A stretch of DNA of 64,000 nt from G965250275 sp965250275 (GCA_965250275.1 OZ252297.1:2356001-2420000); one strand, 5' to 3'. Counted from the stretch's first letter, positions 8,491 to 17,542 are shown. Translations and numbers: made by a program. Notes: generated from the letters alone by a model not told the origin.

Positions 8491-9413
8491 ACCAACAACC
8501 TCAGACGCCGCATGGCGGCGGTCAGCCCGGCCTGCGTCATGCGCACACCATCGGCCCGCGTCACCGGGACGCCTTGGGCCCCCAGAGCGGCCGCGTAGGG
8601 CTTCACAGTGGTTTCCGATCCAATCAGTGCGAGGTTCTGACCCAGCCAATAGGGCCGGGCGGCAACCAACTCTGCGCCGATCAGCACGCCTGACAAACGC
8701 GCAACTGCTATCTCTGACGGCTGGCCTTCCAGCAGGTCCCGCGCGCGCAAATCAAAAAGCAGCGCCGCAATCTGTTGCGGACGGGCCATGGTGTCGTTGA
8801 TCGCACTTTCGAACGCGCTTTCCGACCAGCCCGGTCCGGCCACCGAATGTCGCAGCACAGACTGATCCTTGAGCAACGAAAACAGTTCTCCGGTCATGAA
8901 GGACTGAAAGCTGACCACTTCGCCCGCACTGACCATCGCCCATTTGGTGTGCGTGCCCGGCAGGCAGACCACTCCGTCCCAATTGGGGTTCAGGCTGAGA
9001 AACCCGGCAATCTGGGTTTCTTCTCCACGCATCACATCCGGTGGCGAGACCTGTTTCAGGCCGGGGATCACCCAGGCTTTGATCCTCGGATCCTTGGCGG
9101 GCGCGGGTACCGGGTCGCTGTCAGCCGGTTTGGCGGGAACAGCACGGTAGGGCGCCTCCACCCAACCTTGACGGGCCCCAACCATGCCGCACGCGATCAA
9201 TGGCATCTGCGCTGTACCCAGCCAGGGATCTATGAGGCGCAAGAGAGCCGCTTCGAACTCATCAGGCCCAAGGCTTGCCATGCCATCGCGGCTTTGCGCC
9301 TCAGACAGGGGCGTCGCGCCCTGCATCGCCCAGGCGCGCAGGTGCGTTGTGCCCCAGTCCACGGCAATCCAATCCGGTTTGGAGGCGCTATCCACTGACA
9401 ACGACGCCCCCAT
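8487..9413 (-). CDS. dgoK: 2-dehydro-3-deoxygalactonokinase
   Basis: A 308-residue member of the DGOK family in the actin-like ATPase fold. The phosphate-1 motif is WIAVDWGTTHLRAW near residue 14. Other family blocks are ACGMVGARQGW near 74, GEETQIAGFL and CLPGTHTKWA. It phosphorylates 2-keto-3-deoxygalactonate at O6 for the aldolase encoded next. The ATG at 9413 overlaps the preceding SDR by 26 bp. A GTG at 9395 would give less overlap, so the exact start is uncertain. Confidence 0.92.
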   Translation of the reverse strand: MGASLSVDSASKPDWIAVDWGTTHLRAWAMQGATPLSEAQSRDGMASLGPDEFEAALLRLIDPWLGTAQMPLIACGMVGARQGWVEAPYRAVPAKPADSDPVPAPAKDPRIKAWVIPGLKQVSPPDVMRGEETQIAGFLSLNPNWDGVVCLPGTHTKWAMVSAGEVVSFQSFMTGELFSLLKDQSVLRHSVAGPGWSESAFESAINDTMARPQQIAALLFDLRARDLLEGQPSEIAVARLSGVLIGAELVAARPYWLGQNLALIGSETTVKPYAAALGAQGVPVTRADGVRMTQAGLTAAMRRLRLLV

Positions 9414-10152
9414 CCACGGCCATGCATTGACCCGTCATCATTCGACTGGAGGTCGATGCGAGAAACAATGTGGCGTCCACCATATCCTGCGGCTTGAGAT
9501 GTTCTTTCAGGCACTGGCGGGCCAGGTGCGCCGCCAGGTCCTCCGGCGTGGCCCACATCTCCATCTGCTTGTCAGTCAGCACCCATCCCGGGGCCAGCGC
9601 GTTCACACGGATGTTTTCGGGTCCCAGTTCCCGCGCCAGCGACCGGGTCAGACCGGTGATCCCGGCATTTGCGGACGTGTATGCGGGATAGCCGGCGTTG
9701 CCCATCATGTAGCTGATCGAACTGTAATTCACGATGGATCCACCACCGGCGGCAGCCATGCCGGGAGCCACGGCTTGTGCCGCGAAAAAATAGGCCTTCA
9801 GATTGATCGCAAGCATCTGATCCCAGAATTCGGACGTGGTCTCGGCCAGTGTATGTCGCTGATCGTTTGCGGCGTTGTTGACCAGCACCTGCACAACACC
9901 ATGCGAATCAGATGCCGTGCGGATCGCTTCGTTCAGGCGTTCCGTATCCGTGATGTCACCTTGCAGAAAAAGTGGCGCGACACCGTGTTTTGCGCGCATT
10001 TCCTCCACAAAGCTGCTGGCATCGGAGCGTCCGATGAAAGCAACACGCGCACCCTGTGCCAGAAATCCGTCGGTCAGGGCCGCGCCGATACCCGAGCCGC
10101 CGCCCGTGATGAAGACGGATGTGCCCTCGAGGTCTGAGTAGGTCGCGCCCAT
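9388..10152 (-). CDS. SDR-family sugar dehydrogenase (probable galactose 1-dehydrogenase role)
   Basis: A 254-residue SDR with the glycine motif TGGGSGIG near residues 17-24 and NNAAND near 91. The active-site Ser is in NYSSISY. The catalytic motif reads Y-T-S-A-N (codons checked on the minus strand), so the usual Lys of YxxxK is Asn. Otherwise it resembles SDR sugar dehydrogenases, including APGWVLT and a C-terminal VDGG. It lies between the dehydratase (1-nt overlap) and the KDGal kinase. Oxidation of galactose to its lactone is the one step of the pathway otherwise unassigned, so that role is inferred. Confidence 0.8.
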   Translation of the reverse strand: MGATYSDLEGTSVFITGGGSGIGAALTDGFLAQGARVAFIGRSDASSFVEEMRAKHGVAPLFLQGDITDTERLNEAIRTASDSHGVVQVLVNNAANDQRHTLAETTSEFWDQMLAINLKAYFFAAQAVAPGMAAAGGGSIVNYSSISYMMGNAGYPAYTSANAGITGLTRSLARELGPENIRVNALAPGWVLTDKQMEMWATPEDLAAHLARQCLKEHLKPQDMVDATLFLASTSSRMMTGQCMAVDGGVVVSG

Positions 10153-11858
10153 CAGTGGCTCTCCCGCGTGACAAGCCGCGTGTCCTTGCCGACCAGAAAA
10201 TCGAGGTCAGCCCCTTTGTCCGCCTGAAGCACATGATCGGTGTAGAGCCGCGCGTACCCCCGCTCATACCGCGGCGGGTCGGCCTCCCAGATCGCGCGCC
10301 GGTCCGCCAGTTCGTCTTCGGACACAAGGAGTTCCAGCCGACCGGCGCTGGCTGAGACCCGGATCCGGTCGCCTGTTTGCACCAGTGCCAAAGGCCCTCC
10401 GGCCTGTGCTTCGGGGGCGACGTGCAGGATGACCGTGCCATACGCCGTGCCCGACATCCGCGCATCCGATATCCGGATAATGTCCCGAACACCGCTTTTG
10501 ACCAGACGCGCTGGAATGGGCATGTTCCCGACTTCGGGCATGCCGGGATATCCCTTTGGTCCGCAACCTTTGAGCACGAGGATCGTCTCGGGGGTGACCG
10601 GCAGGTCGTCGCGGTCGATGTTCGCCTTGAGGTCTTCGATGTTCTCGAAGACATGGGCGATCCCTTCATGTTCCAGAAGAGCGTCTGTGGCGGCAGAAGG
10701 TTTCACAATCGCTCCGTCCGGCGCAAGGTTGCCGCGCAGCACCCGCAGACCCGCCGCGGGTTTCAGCGGTGCGTCAAACGCATAAATGACATCGCGATTG
10801 AAGCATTCTGCGCCATCTGCGTAGTCCGTGATGGATCCTCCAAGGACGGTTCGGGCCCTACGCAGAAGGGGACGCAGTTCCGCCAGCACCGCGGGCATCC
10901 CCCCGGCATAGCAGAAATCTTCCATCAGGTACGTTCCGGAAGGCATGCAGTTGACCAGCAGCGGAACCTCTCCGCCAATTTCAAAGTCGTCCAGCGAGAG
11001 GTCAACGCCGACCCGGCCGGCCAATGCCAGCAGATGCACTACGGAATTGGTCGAACCCCCAACAGCGGCGTTGGCCAGAATGGCGTTCTCGAAAGCCTCC
11101 CTGGTCAGAATGTCCGAGGGTTTCAGGTCCTCGTCCACCATTTCGACAATCCGCTTGCCGGTCAGGTGGGCCAGCGCCATGCGCCGTGCGTCCACCGCAG
11201 GCAAAGCGGCATTGGTTGGCAGGCTCATGCCCATTGCCTCCACAAGGCTGGCCATCGTGCTGGCGGTGCCCATGGTCATGCAGACGCCTTTGGAGCGGCT
11301 CATTCCGGCCTCGGCATTCATGAAGTCCTGCAAGGTCATTTCGCCGGCTCGCACCGCTTCGGAGAACTTCCAGACATCCGTCCCCGACCCGATATCCTGC
11401 CCGCGATACTTGCCATTCAGCATCGGCCCGGAACTGACCACGATGGATGGCAAATCGACGGAGGCCGCGCCCATCAACTGACCCGGCGTGGTCTTGTCGC
11501 ACCCGCCCAGCAAGACGACACCGTCGATGCCATAAGCGCGGATGGATTCCTCGACATCCATTGCCAGCAGATTGCGAAACAGCATGGCGGTGGGCTTCAT
11601 CTGCGTCTCACCCAGCGACATGACCGGAAACTCCACCGGGAATCCACCGGCTTCCCAGACGCCGCGCTTGACCCCTTCGGCCAGGTCGCGCAGGCCGGAA
11701 TTGCAGGGTGTCAGTTCGGACCAGGTGTTGCAGATGCCGATAACCGGGCGACCGTCGAAGGCATGGGCCGGAAAGCCCTGGTTCTTCATCCAGCTGCGAT
11801 GGATGAAGCCGTCCTTATCATCTTTTCCGTACCAGTGCTGCGAGCGGCGTTTTTTCAT
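10152..11858 (-). CDS. IlvD/Edd-family sugar-acid dehydratase (probable galactonate dehydratase)
   Basis: A 568-residue iron-sulfur dehydratase of the IlvD/Edd family. The cluster cysteines are visible in GICNTWSELTPC near 50, LLGGCDKTTPG near 120 and RSKGVCMTMG near 190. The family includes L-arabinonate, D-xylonate and galactonate dehydratases. Here neighbouring kinase and aldolase genes specific for the KDGal branch point to galactonate. ATG 11858 gives an N-terminus KKRRSQHWYG typical of this subgroup; a GTG at 11897 would add 13 residues. Transcribed in the galactoside operon after the GH4 gene. Confidence 0.88.
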   Translation of the reverse strand: MKKRRSQHWYGKDDKDGFIHRSWMKNQGFPAHAFDGRPVIGICNTWSELTPCNSGLRDLAEGVKRGVWEAGGFPVEFPVMSLGETQMKPTAMLFRNLLAMDVEESIRAYGIDGVVLLGGCDKTTPGQLMGAASVDLPSIVVSSGPMLNGKYRGQDIGSGTDVWKFSEAVRAGEMTLQDFMNAEAGMSRSKGVCMTMGTASTMASLVEAMGMSLPTNAALPAVDARRMALAHLTGKRIVEMVDEDLKPSDILTREAFENAILANAAVGGSTNSVVHLLALAGRVGVDLSLDDFEIGGEVPLLVNCMPSGTYLMEDFCYAGGMPAVLAELRPLLRRARTVLGGSITDYADGAECFNRDVIYAFDAPLKPAAGLRVLRGNLAPDGAIVKPSAATDALLEHEGIAHVFENIEDLKANIDRDDLPVTPETILVLKGCGPKGYPGMPEVGNMPIPARLVKSGVRDIIRISDARMSGTAYGTVILHVAPEAQAGGPLALVQTGDRIRVSASAGRLELLVSEDELADRRAIWEADPPRYERGYARLYTDHVLQADKGADLDFLVGKDTRLVTRESH

Positions 11859-11912
11859 GGTTGTTCGTCTTTCTGCCCTGCCACGGGCCACGTTCACATC
11901 CTGCCTGAGCGC

Positions 11913-13253
11913 TCAGGCCGCTTTTGTGGTTTGTGCCCAACCGGGCACCCAATCGGCGTGTGCGGCCAGCAGGTCATCCGTCAGGGCCCGGATCTGGCGC
12001 AAATCAAGTTCTGCCCCCGTGTGCGGGTCCATCATGGCGGCATGGTAGATATGCTCGCGGTTCTCGTCCATGAGGGCGCGCACCGTCAATTCCTGAACGT
12101 TGATCTGTGTGCGCATCAGAGCGATCAGTTGCGGTGGGATGTCCGTCACCGGAAGCGGCTCTGCGCCCGAAGCATCGAACCGGCACGGGGTCTCGACCAC
12201 AGCGCCCATGGGAAGCTGGGGAATCTGGCCCGTGTTGGGCAGGTTGCCGTACTGAACCACGGGCGCACCTGTGTGCATTGCGTTCATCAGGTCCGCGGCG
12301 CACTCGTGACTGCGTTTCACGTCCAAGGATGCCGCTGCGGTGATCGCACTGGCCTGCGCGGCCCAGTCGGCGGCCTGTTCTTCGCAGCGTTTGGGGTACT
12401 CATCGAGCGGGATATGGAAGCGTTCAATCAGGTCGGGTCGGTTCTGTTTGATGAACCATGGCACGTACTCGGCCAGATGCTCCGAACTTTCGGTGCAGAA
12501 GTAACCCAGATGATCCATCACCTCGTAGCGGACATGATTGGAACAGCGCGGCATCAGCAGGGGCGGCTTTGGCAGCCGTCCAGTCCGGTAACCATCACGC
12601 AGCGCGGGATAGAGATCGCGCCCCTCATGGGTCAACTCAAGGAAAAATGCCACGTGATTGACGCCGGCGACGCGGTACTCCAGCGCGTTTTCCGGCAGGT
12701 CGAGGTCATGCGCCAATTCCTGCACCGTGTTCTGCACGGAATGGCACAGGCCCACTTGTTTGAGGCTTGGAAACCGCTCGGCCAGGGCCCACGTGTTGAT
12801 CGCCATCGGGTTGACATACTGCAACAGCGTGGCGTCCGGGCAGACCTGCGCCATGTCGGCGGCCACGGCCCAAAGCTCGGGAACGGTCCGCAAGGCCCGC
12901 ATGATACCGCCAACTCCCAGAGTGTCGCCAATCGTCTGGCGGAGCCCGTAGGTACGCGGGATGTCGAAATCATTTATGGTGCAGGGGCGGTACCCGCCGA
13001 TCTGAAATGCCGTGACGACGAAGTCCGCACCGTCGAGTGCATGTCGGCGGGTATTGTGGCTGGTCACGGTGGCGCCGGTGCCGGTCCCCCGGATCATTGC
13101 CCTCGCCACGGCGACGCTCTCGGCGAGCCGCGTGGCATCGATGTCCATCAGGGCAAACTCGGCGTCCGCCAGTGCGGGCGTCAACAGAGCATCGCCCACG
13201 ATATTCTGCATGAAAATGGTCGAACCGGCGCCGATGAACGCGATCTTCACCAT
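11913..13253 (-). CDS. Alpha-galactosidase-type glycoside hydrolase family 4
   Basis: A 446-residue NAD+- and Mn2+-dependent GH4 glycosidase. The Rossmann motif IAFIGAGSTIF is at residues 3-13. The metal-binding Cys is in GLCHSVQNT near 170, and the conserved Asn and His are in YVNPMAINTWA and AGVNHVAFF. The subgroup with Cys in CHSVQ is that of MelA-like alpha-galactosidases. The start at 13253 has GGAG nine bases upstream; ATG 13262 directly abuts that site and is unlikely. Cytoplasmic, it would release galactose from imported alpha-galactosides such as melibiose or raffinose family sugars. Confidence 0.9.
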   Translation of the reverse strand: MVKIAFIGAGSTIFMQNIVGDALLTPALADAEFALMDIDATRLAESVAVARAMIRGTGTGATVTSHNTRRHALDGADFVVTAFQIGGYRPCTINDFDIPRTYGLRQTIGDTLGVGGIMRALRTVPELWAVAADMAQVCPDATLLQYVNPMAINTWALAERFPSLKQVGLCHSVQNTVQELAHDLDLPENALEYRVAGVNHVAFFLELTHEGRDLYPALRDGYRTGRLPKPPLLMPRCSNHVRYEVMDHLGYFCTESSEHLAEYVPWFIKQNRPDLIERFHIPLDEYPKRCEEQAADWAAQASAITAAASLDVKRSHECAADLMNAMHTGAPVVQYGNLPNTGQIPQLPMGAVVETPCRFDASGAEPLPVTDIPPQLIALMRTQINVQELTVRALMDENREHIYHAAMMDPHTGAELDLRQIRALTDDLLAAHADWVPGWAQTTKAA

Positions 13254-13275
13254 GCTGCGCATCTCCAGGAGGACT

Positions 13276-14124
13276 TCACTTTACCGCGCCCAGCGTGAGG
13301 CCGGCGATGAAGTGCTTTTGCATCAGAAAGAACATCAAAACGGGGGGAAGGGCGGCAACGATGCTGCCTGCGCTCATCAGATGATAGGCGGCGCGAAACT
13401 GGGCGTTAAAACTCGTAATGCCCGCGGTGACCGGTTGGCTCTCTGCCCCCTGTGTCAGCACGACGGCCCAAAAGTAATCGTTCCAGATGAACGTGAAGAT
13501 CAGAACCGAAAGGGCGGCCAAAGCGGGTTTCATCAACGGCAGGACCACGAACCAGAAGATCCGCCACTCGCTGACGCCTTCGACCCGCGCCGCTTCGATC
13601 AGCTCCACCGGCAGCGCCCGAATGAAATTGCGCATGAAAAGGGTGCAAAACCCGGTTTGAAACGCAATGTGGAACAGCACCAGCCCGGTCTTGGTGTTGT
13701 AAAGACCGAGGTTCAGCGTGAGGTCGCGCACCGGTACCATCAGGATTTGGAAGGGAACAAAGTTACCGGCGACAAACAGAAAGAAAATCCAGATGTTAGA
13801 CCGGAACTTGTAGACCCCCAGTGCAAACCCGGTCATCGCCGACAAGGCGACGGCGCCGATCACGGTTGGAATGGTGATCAGGAACGAGTTGAGCAGGTAA
13901 CGCGGCATGTCGCTGCCAAAAAACACCAGCCCGTAGTTCTCGCCTCCGGCAAAAGACGACGGCCATCCCCAATAATTGGCGGAGGTAAAATCCGCTTCGG
14001 GTTTGATCGAGAAAAGGGCCACAGCCAGCAGTGGCAGGAGCCACATCAACAGCGCCAGCGGCAACAGCGCCTGATAGCTGATCTGCGCGGTGCGCGGTTG
14101 TTTTTCGATAGGGGCCGGAAACAT
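13276..14124 (-). CDS. Carbohydrate ABC transporter permease (MalG-type)
   Basis: A 282-residue inner-membrane protein with about six hydrophobic segments. The cytoplasmic EAA loop EAARVEGVSEWRIFW lies at about residues 185-200, where it contacts the ATPase. Family length and the C-terminal GLTLGAVK tail are typical of CUT1 MalG/LacG proteins. It should pair with the permease at 14194-15129 and the ATPase at 18446-19504. The gene ends 22 bp before the GH4 alpha-galactosidase start, so import and hydrolysis are co-expressed. Confidence 0.92.
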   Translation of the reverse strand: MFPAPIEKQPRTAQISYQALLPLALLMWLLPLLAVALFSIKPEADFTSANYWGWPSSFAGGENYGLVFFGSDMPRYLLNSFLITIPTVIGAVALSAMTGFALGVYKFRSNIWIFFLFVAGNFVPFQILMVPVRDLTLNLGLYNTKTGLVLFHIAFQTGFCTLFMRNFIRALPVELIEAARVEGVSEWRIFWFVVLPLMKPALAALSVLIFTFIWNDYFWAVVLTQGAESQPVTAGITSFNAQFRAAYHLMSAGSIVAALPPVLMFFLMQKHFIAGLTLGAVK

Positions 14125-14193
14125 GTCAGCGCCCTCCGTCGCAGGGGGATAGAAACGCAGCCCGCGGGCAGTGCATCCGTTTGCAGGTCACGG

Positions 14194-15129
14194 TCATCGG
14201 CCCCGCTCCTCCTGATACATCGACCACAGGAAGTAGGCGATGAAGACAAGCATAATCATGAACAAGACAACGGCGATGGCGGCGCCATACCCCATGCGGA
14301 ACCCATATTCCGACAAAGCCACCTCAAACATGTAGTAGGCCAGCACGCGTGAGGATCCGAACGGACCGCCAGCCGTCATGATCGAAATCAGGTCAAAGCT
14401 GCGCAACGCTCCGATGATGGTGACGACAAAAGCAATGAACGTGGCCGGGCGCAGCTGGGGCAGCACAACAAACCATAGCATCCGCCAGCCTTTGGCGCCG
14501 TCCAGTCGACCGGCCTCGATCTGTTCAGGGTCCACCGCGTTGAGACCAGTGAGATAAAGGATCATGCAATACGCGGTCTGCGGCCAAAGTCCGGCCGCGA
14601 TGATGCCGTAGGTCACAAGGTTCTCGTCCCCCAGGACATTGACCGGACCTAATCCCACCCAGGCGAGCATCGTGTTCAAAAGCCCGAAGGTAGGGTCGTA
14701 GAACCAGGAGAAGACAAGGCCCACAACCACCTGCGAAATCACGAAGGGAAAGAAAAACAGTGATTTGTACAGGCGAATGCCGGTCACCGTCTGGTTCAGG
14801 AACAACGCGATGAAGAGGCCGGCCGGAATGGCAAGCAGATAGAGCACCAGCCAGATCAGGTTGTTCTTCAGCGACACGTAAAACGCATCGCGATCGACAT
14901 ATTCCCAGTAAAGGTCTTCGTAGTTGCGCAGGCCCACATACTGCGCGTCGCCCAGACCGTCCCACTCGTAGAGCGAAAGGTTGAAGGACTGGAAGATGGG
15001 GAAGACGACATAAAGCGCAAAAAACAGCAGGCCGGGCGCCAGAAACAGCCACGGGGCCAGGCTTTGTTGATTCCGATGGAACCAGCTTTCGGTGTCGGCT
15101 CTGCTGTCCGCGAGGGATGCCTGGGTCAC
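14194..15129 (-). CDS. Carbohydrate ABC transporter permease (MalF-type)
   Basis: A 311-residue CUT1-family permease with about six membrane spans and an EAA-like loop, EQIEAGRLDGAKGWRMLWF, near 205-223. The N-terminal cytoplasmic tail precedes PWLFLAPGLLFFALYVVFP, the first span. It starts with GTG 15129, preceded by GAGGTGATG. It lies 28 bp after the secreted lectin-like gene and 69 bp before the second permease. Together with its partners it imports a galactoside (inferred from the two galactosidases). Confidence 0.92.
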   Translation of the reverse strand: MTQASLADSRADTESWFHRNQQSLAPWLFLAPGLLFFALYVVFPIFQSFNLSLYEWDGLGDAQYVGLRNYEDLYWEYVDRDAFYVSLKNNLIWLVLYLLAIPAGLFIALFLNQTVTGIRLYKSLFFFPFVISQVVVGLVFSWFYDPTFGLLNTMLAWVGLGPVNVLGDENLVTYGIIAAGLWPQTAYCMILYLTGLNAVDPEQIEAGRLDGAKGWRMLWFVVLPQLRPATFIAFVVTIIGALRSFDLISIMTAGGPFGSSRVLAYYMFEVALSEYGFRMGYGAAIAVVLFMIMLVFIAYFLWSMYQEERGR

Positions 15130-15157
15130 GACATCACCTCGCGCAGGTTAGGTTGCG

Positions 15158-15958
15158 TCAGTTCTTTATGCGACGGCGCAAACCAAGCAACATCAACGCG
15201 CTTCCCAGCAAGAGCCCACCCGCGGGCAAGGGAATGGTGGGTGTTTCGTTGATTCCTACCCGGATACGATAGGCGCCATCGTTGTCGTCGTAAGCACCGG
15301 GCACGCCGTTGAAACCGAACCCGTCCGGTACACCAAAAAAGAGCCGCGTCGCTCCAACGGGGGCTACAAACTCCTGCAACACGCCGCCGCTGGTTTGCCC
15401 GTCGCCAATGAAAAACACCTGCCGCAGCTCGGGTGTCAGCGATGTGAAGTCCAGTCCGAGACCTGAGGCGCTGAAATCCAGTGTTGCTGGCGGAGCCCCG
15501 TTCGCCAGACTGGGCACTGTATCGGAAAGAAAGACGCCAGCCAAAGCGCCCTGCGTTGCTTTCCATCCGCTCAGGCCACCAAGCGACGTCAGCTGGCTGA
15601 TCCCGGCGACACCATTGCCCTCTGGTCCGTAAAACGGTGCGCCCAGCCCGTTGAAGAAGCTGATGCCGCCATCTGCCGGATCGACCACCCGAATGACATC
15701 TCCGGCTGTGACTGAAATGAAGGGTGGCAGGGTTTCCAATATCTCTTCGGGCGTGTTCCCTGAATGGCGGAGCAATCCATCGTCTGTGGCTGCGCTGCCG
15801 TCCGCCCAAGGGAGATTGGCAGCGGGGATTGAGTAGTCTGTTCGTCCAGCAAGAAAGATTGAATCCGAACCATCGACGACAATTGTGAAGGTTGCAGCGG
15901 TCGCCGGGGATATTGAAATCAGGGACAAAACCGCTGCGAGGAAAAACGGTGTTCTCAT
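15158..15958 (-). CDS. Secreted VPLPA-CTERM protein with LecA (PA-IL)-like domain
   Basis: A 266-residue exported protein. Residues 1-21 form a signal peptide ending SPATA. The C-terminus is a sorting tail: PLPAGG at 243-248, a hydrophobic helix to about 260, then RRR. Between them, residues 83-236 resemble the galactose-binding lectin LecA: AGDVIRVV, YGPEGN and GVPGAYDDNDGAY at 218-230, against LecA VPGTYGNNSGS. Not all LecA calcium ligands are kept. It lies between the binding-protein and permease genes, so a surface galactoside-capture role is plausible. GGAGAG precedes the ATG. The tail predicts cleavage by an exosortase/archaeosortase-type enzyme. The lectin assignment is by eye. Confidence 0.72.
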   Translation of the reverse strand: MRTPFFLAAVLSLISISPATAATFTIVVDGSDSIFLAGRTDYSIPAANLPWADGSAATDDGLLRHSGNTPEEILETLPPFISVTAGDVIRVVDPADGGISFFNGLGAPFYGPEGNGVAGISQLTSLGGLSGWKATQGALAGVFLSDTVPSLANGAPPATLDFSASGLGLDFTSLTPELRQVFFIGDGQTSGGVLQEFVAPVGATRLFFGVPDGFGFNGVPGAYDDNDGAYRIRVGINETPTIPLPAGGLLLGSALMLLGLRRRIKN

Positions 15959-16258
15959 AAAAGCTCTCCAAAATAGTTAAGAAATATGGAGAGAATAGTA
16001 TCAAGTGCGCCTTATTTGTCGAGTCCGTGCGCGGTTTGGACGACTGGAACTGCTGCTGGCAGTCGCAAACTGATGAGGTCTCTTTTCTCGGATCCCTATT
16101 GGCTTTCTTTCCGCCAAAGGGACGAGCTGAAACACTCCATCGGGAGACCGCCGGTCCCATCGCGATCAGGCTCGTGGAAGTGGTTTTTGGTTGCGGCAGC
16201 ATGTGCAGGATCCGGCGAGGTGCGGGTAGGCCGGGCGGCGTGCCGCCCGGCGATGTCA
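15959..16258. other. 300-bp gap inside the importer genes
   Basis: This gap lies between the stop of the sugar-binding protein and the start of the lectin-like gene. It holds the GC-rich hairpin at 16230-16251. An AT-rich stretch just before the lectin-like gene (15960-16020) could carry its own promoter. No coding region is convincing. Confidence 0.5.
16230..16251 (-). terminator. GC-rich hairpin after the binding-protein gene (processing or attenuating stem-loop)
   Basis: A perfect inverted repeat with 10-bp arms GCCGGGCGGC and GCCGCCCGGC around a 2-bp centre starts 7 bp after the binding-protein stop. No U-tract follows in the transcript, so it is more likely a partial terminator or mRNA-stabilising stem that raises binding-protein expression above the permeases. 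Confidence 0.6.
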
Positions 16259-17515
16259 TCAATCGTAGATACGCCCACGGGCGCGTTCGAGTTTGCTCAG
16301 GATGCGGTCCAGGTTATCCGGCTTCACCATGAACTCCTGAAAGCCTTCCATCGCCACCTTGGCCATTTCGGCCGGCGCGTCGCGGTCGAAGAACTGCGCG
16401 ACACCCCCGGGGCTGTTTTGCGACAGCATTTCAAAGCCTTCGAGCAGGAACTTGTCATCGTCGACCGAGCTTGACGCGTTCACAGGTAGCTGCCCCAGCG
16501 CATCACCGGCATTGATGATGGTCTGGTTGTCGGCAGAAACGACATAGCGCAGGAATTCCCGGGCATTGTCCTTATTCTGGGCGTTGGCCGGAATGTGGAA
16601 CGTATCGGTCGGGGCGTCCTCTGCCTTGGCCAGTCCGGGCGTGATTTCCACGAACTGATAGAAGTCCAACTGATCATCGCTGAGCCCGGCGTCCCTGAGG
16701 GGCGCCACCGCGAAGTTGCCCATCAGATAGGCGGTCGCTTCGCCATTCACCATGAATGGCAGTGCCTCCTGCCAGCTGTAGGTCTGGTGGTTGTCGATGA
16801 AGGCCCCCATATCGATCAGTTCACGCCAGTTTGCAAAGGTGGCGCGGACTTCATCGCTTTCCCAGGACGCATCGCCCTGAAGAAGTTTCATATGGAAATC
16901 AAAGCCGTTGGTGCGCATGTTCAGGTAGTCGAACCAGCCGCCGGCGGTCCACAGGAACTTCGATCCGATCGTATAGCACGCCCGGCCCGAGGCCACGATC
17001 TTTTCGCAGTTGGCTTTCTCTTCTTCCCAAGTGGCCGGCTCGCTGAGCCCCAACTCATCGAAGATGTCTTTGCGATAATACACGCCCCACTGGTAGTAGG
17101 TGTAGGGCACGCCCCATTGCTTGCCATCGATGGTCATCGCGCCTTTGGTGGACGCAAGATTGTCCGCCAATTCCGGCTCGGCCCAAAGATCTGAGATGTC
17201 TTCGAACAGGCCAGCCTCTACATAGGGGCGCATGCGGTTCGCGGCGTACCAGGTGGCCACGTCCGGCGCATTGGCGGTCAGGAAATTGCGGATCTGCGTC
17301 TTGTACGCTTCGCGGTCGATCACGGTGGTCTCGATGGCAAGATCGGGGTGCAGCGCCTGAAAGCGTTCGATCATGGCTTCCATGGTGGCACGCGGCGCCG
17401 GGTTGGACGTATCGAGAAAGATCGTCAGGTCGCCGGTCAGCTCTGCCTGTGACGGTCCCGCAAGCGCGACACTCGTTGCCAGTGCGGCCAATGCGGCCTT
17501 GGGGGTCAGGTGCAT
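16259..17515 (-). CDS. Sugar ABC transporter substrate-binding protein (CUT1)
   Basis: A 418-residue periplasmic solute-binding protein of the MalE/UgpB-like class. The signal peptide spans about residues 1-24 (hydrophobic core LAALATSVALAG, cleavage after SQA). The mature start LTGDLTIFLDTSNP and later YTYYQWGVYYRKDIFDELG are typical of family 1 sugar-binding proteins. The start at 17515 is preceded by AGGGAGG. It is the first gene of the galactoside operon, adjacent to the tandem operators, and should capture the galactoside and deliver it to the two permeases. Confidence 0.93.
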   Translation of the reverse strand: MHLTPKAALAALATSVALAGPSQAELTGDLTIFLDTSNPAPRATMEAMIERFQALHPDLAIETTVIDREAYKTQIRNFLTANAPDVATWYAANRMRPYVEAGLFEDISDLWAEPELADNLASTKGAMTIDGKQWGVPYTYYQWGVYYRKDIFDELGLSEPATWEEEKANCEKIVASGRACYTIGSKFLWTAGGWFDYLNMRTNGFDFHMKLLQGDASWESDEVRATFANWRELIDMGAFIDNHQTYSWQEALPFMVNGEATAYLMGNFAVAPLRDAGLSDDQLDFYQFVEITPGLAKAEDAPTDTFHIPANAQNKDNAREFLRYVVSADNQTIINAGDALGQLPVNASSSVDDDKFLLEGFEMLSQNSPGGVAQFFDRDAPAEMAKVAMEGFQEFMVKPDNLDRILSKLERARGRIYD

Positions 17516-17542
17516 GGTGTCCTCCCTAAACTCCATGGTTAT

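Noticed and set aside
10377..13298. A 973-codon open frame on the plus strand
   Set aside because: It is antisense to the IlvD-type dehydratase and GH4 genes, whose products carry full family motifs. The translation has no recognisable domain; long antisense frames are expected in GC-rich genes.
15126..16262. A 378-codon minus-strand frame overlapping the lectin-like gene
   Set aside because: It is a different frame of the same stretch, without signal peptide or motif. The 266-residue frame has signal peptide, domain and sorting tail.
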